In this document: positions 15,392 to 18,841 of the stretch, piece after piece
How positions within the stretch are numbered: the first letter of the stretch is position 1
How the letters are laid out: each line of letters begins with the position of its first letter
From: an uncultured bacterium
GTDB lineage: Bacteria; Bacillota; Clostridia; Lachnospirales; Anaerotignaceae
Direction: 5' to 3'
Length of the DNA: 18,841 nucleotides
Assembly (NCBI GenBank): GCA_905214825.1
Contig: CAJMNV010000020.1
Span: forward strand, 1-18,841
Made by a program: the position numbers and the translations under genes
The notes under the pieces: generated by a model
Told to the model about the DNA's origin: nothing
The model's database searches: none
What the model saw: only the letters and a program-made list of their open reading frames with translations

Positions 15392-16219
15392 TTAATACAA
15401 TTTATTTATCACGTCATCTGCTATTTGAAATGTATGTTCTTGTGCTGGGAATGTTCCTGCTTGCACTTCTTGTATATAATTTGAAAATCCTGCTTTCATT
15501 GCAGTTCCAATATCTACAAACTGTTTGACAAACTTCGGTTTGAAATCTGAAAACATTGCCAACATATCTTGATAAACCAAAATCTGTCCATCGCAATCTG
15601 CACCTGCACCAATCCCAATCGTTGGAATAGAGATTGCTTCTGAAATGTGTTTTGCAAGTTTTTCAGGCACACATTCCAAAACCAAAGCAAATGCACCTGC
15701 CTTTTCTACTGCTTTTGCATCATCCAATAATTTTTGTGCATCTTTTTGTGTTTTTCCCTGCACTTTAAATCCTCCAAAAGCATTGACAGATTGTGGTGTC
15801 AATCCAATGTGTGCCATAACAGGAATAGAGGCTTGTGTAATTGCCTGAATCTGTGGGCACATTGTAGCACCACCTTCTAATTTCACAGCATGACAACGGC
15901 CTTCTTTCATCAAACGTCCCGCATTCAAAACAGCATCATATACCGATGTTTGGTAAGACATAAATGGCATATCCCCCACAATCAATGCATTTTTTGCACC
16001 TCTTGCCACAGCTGCTGTATGATGAATCATGTCCTCCATCGTAACGGATAATGTATCTTCATATCCCAACATCACCATACCCAATGAGTCCCCGACCAAT
16101 ATACCATGAATACCTGCGTCGTCCATCAACTTTGCCATAGAATAATCATATGCGGTCAACATCGTTATCTTTTTTCCATCATTTTTCATCTGTTGAAATG
16201 TAGATACTGTGTTTTTCAT
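15392..16219 (-). CDS. panB: 3-methyl-2-oxobutanoate hydroxymethyltransferase
   Basis: This enzyme adds a hydroxymethyl group from methylene-tetrahydrofolate to ketoisovalerate, giving ketopantoate. The 275-aa protein shows the PanB (beta/alpha)8 motifs: [11 protein letters not shown] (19-29), the Mg-binding VGDSLGMV with Asp44, the DMPFMSYQ segment, VKLEGG with the substrate-binding Lys, HIGLTPQS and the catalytic Glu in LVLECVP. Its ATG overlaps the stop of the upstream reductase gene by 4 nt (ATGA), so translation is coupled. The chain ends with LY after an ADDVINK helix, which is a normal C-terminus. Confidence 0.96.
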   Translation of the reverse strand: MKNTVSTFQQMKNDGKKITMLTAYDYSMAKLMDDAGIHGILVGDSLGMVMLGYEDTLSVTMEDMIHHTAAVARGAKNALIVGDMPFMSYQTSVYDAVLNAGRLMKEGRCHAVKLEGGATMCPQIQAITQASIPVMAHIGLTPQSVNAFGGFKVQGKTQKDAQKLLDDAKAVEKAGAFALVLECVPEKLAKHISEAISIPTIGIGAGADCDGQILVYQDMLAMFSDFKPKFVKQFVDIGTAMKAGFSNYIQEVQAGTFPAQEHTFQIADDVINKLY

Positions 16220-17067
16220 CTGCTAATCTCCCTTTCCATGTTTGTGTAATCTCTTTGTGGGTGTTTTCTTTTTGCGATTGTGACCAGTTTTTGCGAAAGT
16301 ATTTTATAAATGTCCTTTTCCACCTTTGGCAAAGCAGCCATATGTTTTTGCACAGTTGCGACATCATTTCTTTCCACAGGTCCTGTCAATATTTCTGTTG
16401 TGTCCATATCTGCAAGTTTTTGCAGATTTCCCATCATCAGTGGGTATAACGCCGTTTTTGCATCTTCTCTTTCAAAACCACACTGCATCAACAATCCAAT
16501 GCCAACATCAGCCATTGCAAGCATTTGATTGCTTACCATAACAGCTGCTGCATGATATAAATTTTTTTGTGCAGACGAAAGCAGAATAACCCGATTCCCC
16601 ATAGACTGAAATAATTGTTGCATCATATGCAAATTTTTTTCACTTCCTTCAATCGCAAAATAAGCCTTCGATAATTCCTGATAGGAATGATATTTGTCGC
16701 TAATTGCGTACAATGGATGAACAGAATAAACATAAGCACCATATTTTTGTGCATTAAAAAAAGCGTCTGATGAAATCAAGCCGCTGCAATGACATATATT
16801 TTTATTTTTTATTGGCAGATTACGCATGTCATCCCATATATTACCAATTACATCATCTGGAACGGTAACAAAAAGGGTATCACTGTCTTCTACAATACTA
16901 GCTAAATTTTCATAAAATTTGGTTTGTGTAAATGCTGCTGCTTCTTTTGCAGAATTGCAACTCCTGCTATAATAGCCAGACACCACATATCCATGTATTA
17001 ACAAGTATTTTCCAAGAGAAAAGCCGACTTTTCCAGCTCCTATAAATCCGATTTTGATACATATCAC
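16216..17067 (-). CDS. panG: PanG-type ketopantoate reductase (Rossmann-DUF2520)
   Basis: The protein starts with an NAD(P)-binding strand and loop ([11 protein letters not shown]), continues through VTVPDDVIG and the HCSGLISSD and HPLYAISD motifs, and ends with an all-helical DUF2520 domain ([22 protein letters not shown]). This is the COG5495-like family that includes PanG, shown in Francisella to reduce ketopantoate to pantoate. First position in an operon with panB, panC and panD and no panE gives the same answer. The start is unusual: a strong GGGAGG (17067-17072) is present but the ATG it would serve (17062) is out of frame. The in-frame GTG at 17067, used here, touches that site; ATC at 17058 would have the best spacing. 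Length is 280-283 aa. Confidence 0.85.
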   Translation of the reverse strand: MICIKIGFIGAGKVGFSLGKYLLIHGYVVSGYYSRSCNSAKEAAAFTQTKFYENLASIVEDSDTLFVTVPDDVIGNIWDDMRNLPIKNKNICHCSGLISSDAFFNAQKYGAYVYSVHPLYAISDKYHSYQELSKAYFAIEGSEKNLHMMQQLFQSMGNRVILLSSAQKNLYHAAAVMVSNQMLAMADVGIGLLMQCGFEREDAKTALYPLMMGNLQKLADMDTTEILTGPVERNDVATVQKHMAALPKVEKDIYKILSQKLVTIAKRKHPQRDYTNMEREISR

Positions 17068-17072
17068 CTCCC
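17067..17072 (-). promoter_or_regulatory. Ribosome site of panG with no in-frame ATG
   Basis: GGGAGG is followed 4-5 nt later by an ATG (17062-17060) in the wrong frame for panG, and 8-9 nt later by the in-frame ATC (17058-17056). Either a rare start codon, a frameshift, or a one-base sequence error is implied. Confidence 0.6.
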
Positions 17073-17291
17073 AATATCTCGTGATTGTACAAAACGAATC
17101 TGTCTTCTGCGAATACCGTTCTTTACAGATACAGCTTGCAGACATCATAAAAAATATAAAATATATCTGGTACAGCTTTATGATAAATGCCATCCAGATA
17201 TTAAAATAGCACGAAATATGCAGATTGTATATAGTCATTTTTATCATAAATAAGCAAATAATTTTGGGTAGATTTCCAATAGACAAAATCA

Positions 17292-17309
17292 AATTTGTAA
17301 AAACAAATT
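17292..17309. repeat. 18-bp palindrome upstream of the pan operon
   Basis: AATTTGT and ACAAATT flank a 4-nt A/T centre, a perfect inverted repeat. It lies about 230 nt upstream of panG in otherwise featureless AT-rich DNA (17073-17371) where I could not find a convincing promoter. It might be an operator. Confidence 0.35.
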
Positions 17310-17371
17310 GTAATATAAACAAAAATATCAAAAATATATTTTTCATATTTTTCTTTCTATTACATATTTCA

Positions 17372-17409
17372 TAAAAATTAGGAGAACACTGCTCACAACA
17401 GCGTTCTCC
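17372..17409 (-). terminator. Terminator downstream of thiH-tenI / GC-rich island
   Basis: On the - strand GGAGAACGCTG (17409-17399) pairs with CAGTGTTCTCC (17391-17381), 11 bp with one G-U, loop 7 nt, followed by TAATTTTTAT. It would end thi transcripts before the pan operon. Confidence 0.65.
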
Positions 17410-17545
17410 CCAAATAAATACCTCTTATTTGAAAAAATCGGTCGAAACTTCATGGCTTCCTCTCACGCCGGAACACGGCTTCCCATCGCTGTTATGTTCT
17501 GCAAGACATAGGGCGCTCCCCCTCTGCCTTTCCGTTTTATACGGA
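17372..17545 (-). ncRNA. GC-rich hairpin island, possible structured RNA
   Basis: Between tenI and panG lies a patch (about 17447-17545) far richer in G and C than its surroundings, with several local hairpins: TATG/CATA with TCT/AGA around 17493-17511, GCCG/CGGC around 17467-17480, and a repeated GGAAGCC. AACAGCG at 17493-17487 can pair with CGCTGTT at 17403-17397, inside the terminator. No known riboswitch, 6S, SRP or tmRNA signature was recognised. The - orientation is preferred because the better terminator is on that strand, but on the + strand TCCGT-ACGGA followed by a T-rich run (17536-17565) is a weaker alternative end. A small ORF of 36 codons (17453-17343, - strand) crosses it. Confidence 0.35.
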
Positions 17546-17584
17546 TTTGTTTTCTTTTTATGAAATCTATCAGAAACAAACTTT

Positions 17585-18181
17585 TTATTCTATTATAAAA
17601 TCTTTCATAAAATCTTTTACATTTGTACATTGCATCAATCCACTCATCACACAGCCGCTTTTTGCACCTGCCGTACAAACAGATTTTATATTTTCACCAG
17701 ATATTCCTCCTATGGCATAGACTGGAATAGAAACACTTTGACAAATACTTTCTAAAAAATCCAACCCACGTGGAGGAACATCTTTTTTACAATCTGTTGC
17801 AAATACATGTCCTGCAATGATATAAGTACAACCCAGTACTTGTGCCTCTTTTGCTTCTGCCACAGAATGACAAGATGTACCAATGTCTGTAAATTTTTTC
17901 TTTTCTTTCTCCTGCATACTTCTTAATATTGGCAATGGTACATGTATTGCCTCTGTACCGAAATCCACTGCCACATTAACAAAACTATGCAATATACATT
18001 TCACATTATATTTTTTACATATTTCTAATACCTGTTTTGCAAGTTGTTTATATTCTGTTTCAGAAAGTTCTTTTTCTCTTAAAATGATACATTTTGGCTT
18101 ACATTGTGCGATTTGTTCTATCCTTTCCAGAAAATCATACTTGCAAATATTTCGATTTGTTACACAAATTACATTATACAT
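17585..18181 (-). CDS. tenI: Thiazole tautomerase TenI
   Basis: This (beta/alpha)8 protein belongs to the thiamine-phosphate-synthase superfamily. It has ILREKELSE (33-41), GTSCHS (101-106), GHVFATDCKK (124-133) and AIGGIS (156-161). The GHVF...TDCKK block is that of TenI, which aromatises the thiazole phosphate product of ThiG; true ThiE proteins have a GP..xT.TK sequence there. His125 would be the catalytic His. At 198 aa the length fits. The start at 18181 overlaps the end of thiH by 8 nt; an ATG at 18193 in the same frame is possible, and neither has a strong ribosome site, so translational coupling to thiH is likely. Partial ThiE activity cannot be ruled out. Confidence 0.85.
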   Translation of the reverse strand: MYNVICVTNRNICKYDFLERIEQIAQCKPKCIILREKELSETEYKQLAKQVLEICKKYNVKCILHSFVNVAVDFGTEAIHVPLPILRSMQEKEKKKFTDIGTSCHSVAEAKEAQVLGCTYIIAGHVFATDCKKDVPPRGLDFLESICQSVSIPVYAIGGISGENIKSVCTAGAKSGCVMSGLMQCTNVKDFMKDFIIE

Positions 18182-18841
18182 ATAAATAGTCATTCAGTAC
18201 CGGTTGCAGTCCTTCTTTTGTCATATCATCATACATTTTTTGGAATGTACGGTCATCGTTGATTTCAAACTGCTCATCACCCTCTGTACCTTCTGCCTCC
18301 TTACCTGTGTATTTGCTTTCATGGTCACCAATACCTGTGGAAACACCAGCAGAAACTTTTGTAGCTGCAATTTTCACAATGCCATTACGAAAATTTTCAT
18401 TTTCTCTGGAAGAAACGGTAATGCCCACAAAAGGCATAAAAATACGATATGCACACAAAACTTGACAAAGCTGTTTTTCTCCCACATCAAGCGGATTGAT
18501 TTTATCATTGTTTATGATAGGACGTAATCTTGGACAAGACAATGACATTTCTGCATGTGGATATTTTCTTTGCAAATAGTAAACATGCAATGCACTTGCC
18601 AAAGCATCTTTCCGAAAATCCGCAAGCCCCAACAATGCCGAAAATGCAACCCCTCTCATACCACCCATCAACGCACGTTCTTGTGCATCAAAACGATATG
18701 GCCAAACACGTTTATGCCCCAACAAATGCAATGTTTCGTATTTATCGGCATCATATGTTTCTTGAAAAACAGTCACATAATCCACACCACATGCATGTAA
18801 ATATCGATACTCATCTGTATGAACAGGATAAATTTCCAAAC
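18174..18841 (-). CDS. thiH: 2-iminoacetate synthase ThiH, C-terminal part
   Basis: The 5' end lies beyond the right edge; 222 codons are visible. ThiH is a radical-SAM tyrosine lyase that supplies dehydroglycine for the thiazole of thiamine in anaerobes. Visible family stretches are YVTVFQETYD, GMRGVAFSALLGLADFRKDALA, the SLSCPRLRP block and the C-terminal QPVLNDYLYV. The radical-SAM CxxxCxxC motif would be outside the window. An acidic insert (about EAEGTEGDEQFEINDDRT) near the end is common in clostridial ThiH. It is followed with overlap by tenI, a usual thi operon order, so thiF/thiS/thiG genes are expected upstream, beyond the edge. Confidence 0.94.
   Translation of the reverse strand, partial: LEIYPVHTDEYRYLHACGVDYVTVFQETYDADKYETLHLLGHKRVWPYRFDAQERALMGGMRGVAFSALLGLADFRKDALASALHVYYLQRKYPHAEMSLSCPRLRPIINNDKINPLDVGEKQLCQVLCAYRIFMPFVGITVSSRENENFRNGIVKIAATKVSAGVSTGIGDHESKYTGKEAEGTEGDEQFEINDDRTFQKMYDDMTKEGLQPVLNDYLYV

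Noticed and set aside
17068..17346. 93-residue N-terminal extension of the PanG-like protein
   Set aside because: Hydrophobic, AT-driven sequence without ribosome site; PanG-family proteins begin at the KIGFIGAG strand.
17372..17545. 6S RNA or SRP RNA
   Set aside because: The 5' and 3' ends do not pair into a closing stem, and the SRP signature loop is missing.

Overview
The window looks like chromosomal DNA of a low-GC Gram-positive anaerobe of the class Clostridia, probably a Lachnospiraceae relative. The pointers are an AT-rich sequence, strong GGAGG-type ribosome sites, a BMP-type nucleoside ABC importer, a FliB-family protein, TPP-riboswitch control and a pantothenate operon that carries a DUF2520-type ketopantoate reductase instead of PanE. 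No mobile element, tRNA, rRNA or CRISPR array was seen.

Layout. (1) 1-477 is the 3' end of an unknown, probably exported protein on the + strand, closed by a terminator. (2) 558-1111, - strand: a 115-aa unknown protein with its promoter, followed by what looks like a decayed second small gene. (3) 1220-3799, + strand: a methionine (homocysteine) operon. A consensus promoter leads into an unannotated 36-codon ORF with 11 Met codons, then a terminator, then metA (homoserine O-acetyltransferase judged by Glu111) and metY. This has the architecture of ribosome-mediated transcription attenuation sensing methionine, and I can draw a mutually exclusive antiterminator; it is the main discovery of the window. 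(4) 3803-5617, - strand: a SulP anion transporter with its own promoter, converging on metY across a shared terminator. (5) 5811-10762, - strand: a four-gene BMP-family ABC importer, probably for nucleosides, with a repeat-bearing promoter. (6) 11221-12581, - strand: a FliB/YkgJ-type Cys-rich protein. (7) 12678-14100, + strand: a TPP riboswitch with terminator controlling an M20 metallohydrolase, possibly a thiamine-pyrimidine salvage enzyme. (8) 14133-17067, - strand: panG-panB-panC-panD, a tightly packed pantothenate operon whose first gene lacks an in-frame ATG at its ribosome site. (9) 17372-17545: a GC-rich, hairpin-rich island that may be a structured RNA. (10) 17585-18841, - strand: tenI and the 3' part of thiH (thiazole branch of thiamine synthesis), running off the right edge.

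How the parts fit. MetA with Glu111 makes O-acetylhomoserine and MetY sulfhydrylates it to homocysteine, so the pair is self-consistent; the Met-codon leader would switch the operon on when charged Met-tRNA is scarce. SulP may supply sulfate or another anion, but its link to methionine is only positional. Two thiamine-related loci (riboswitch-M20 and thiH-tenI) flank the pantothenate operon, so three cofactor/amino-acid routes are clustered here. Functions are assigned from motifs and remembered family features; no database search was possible.
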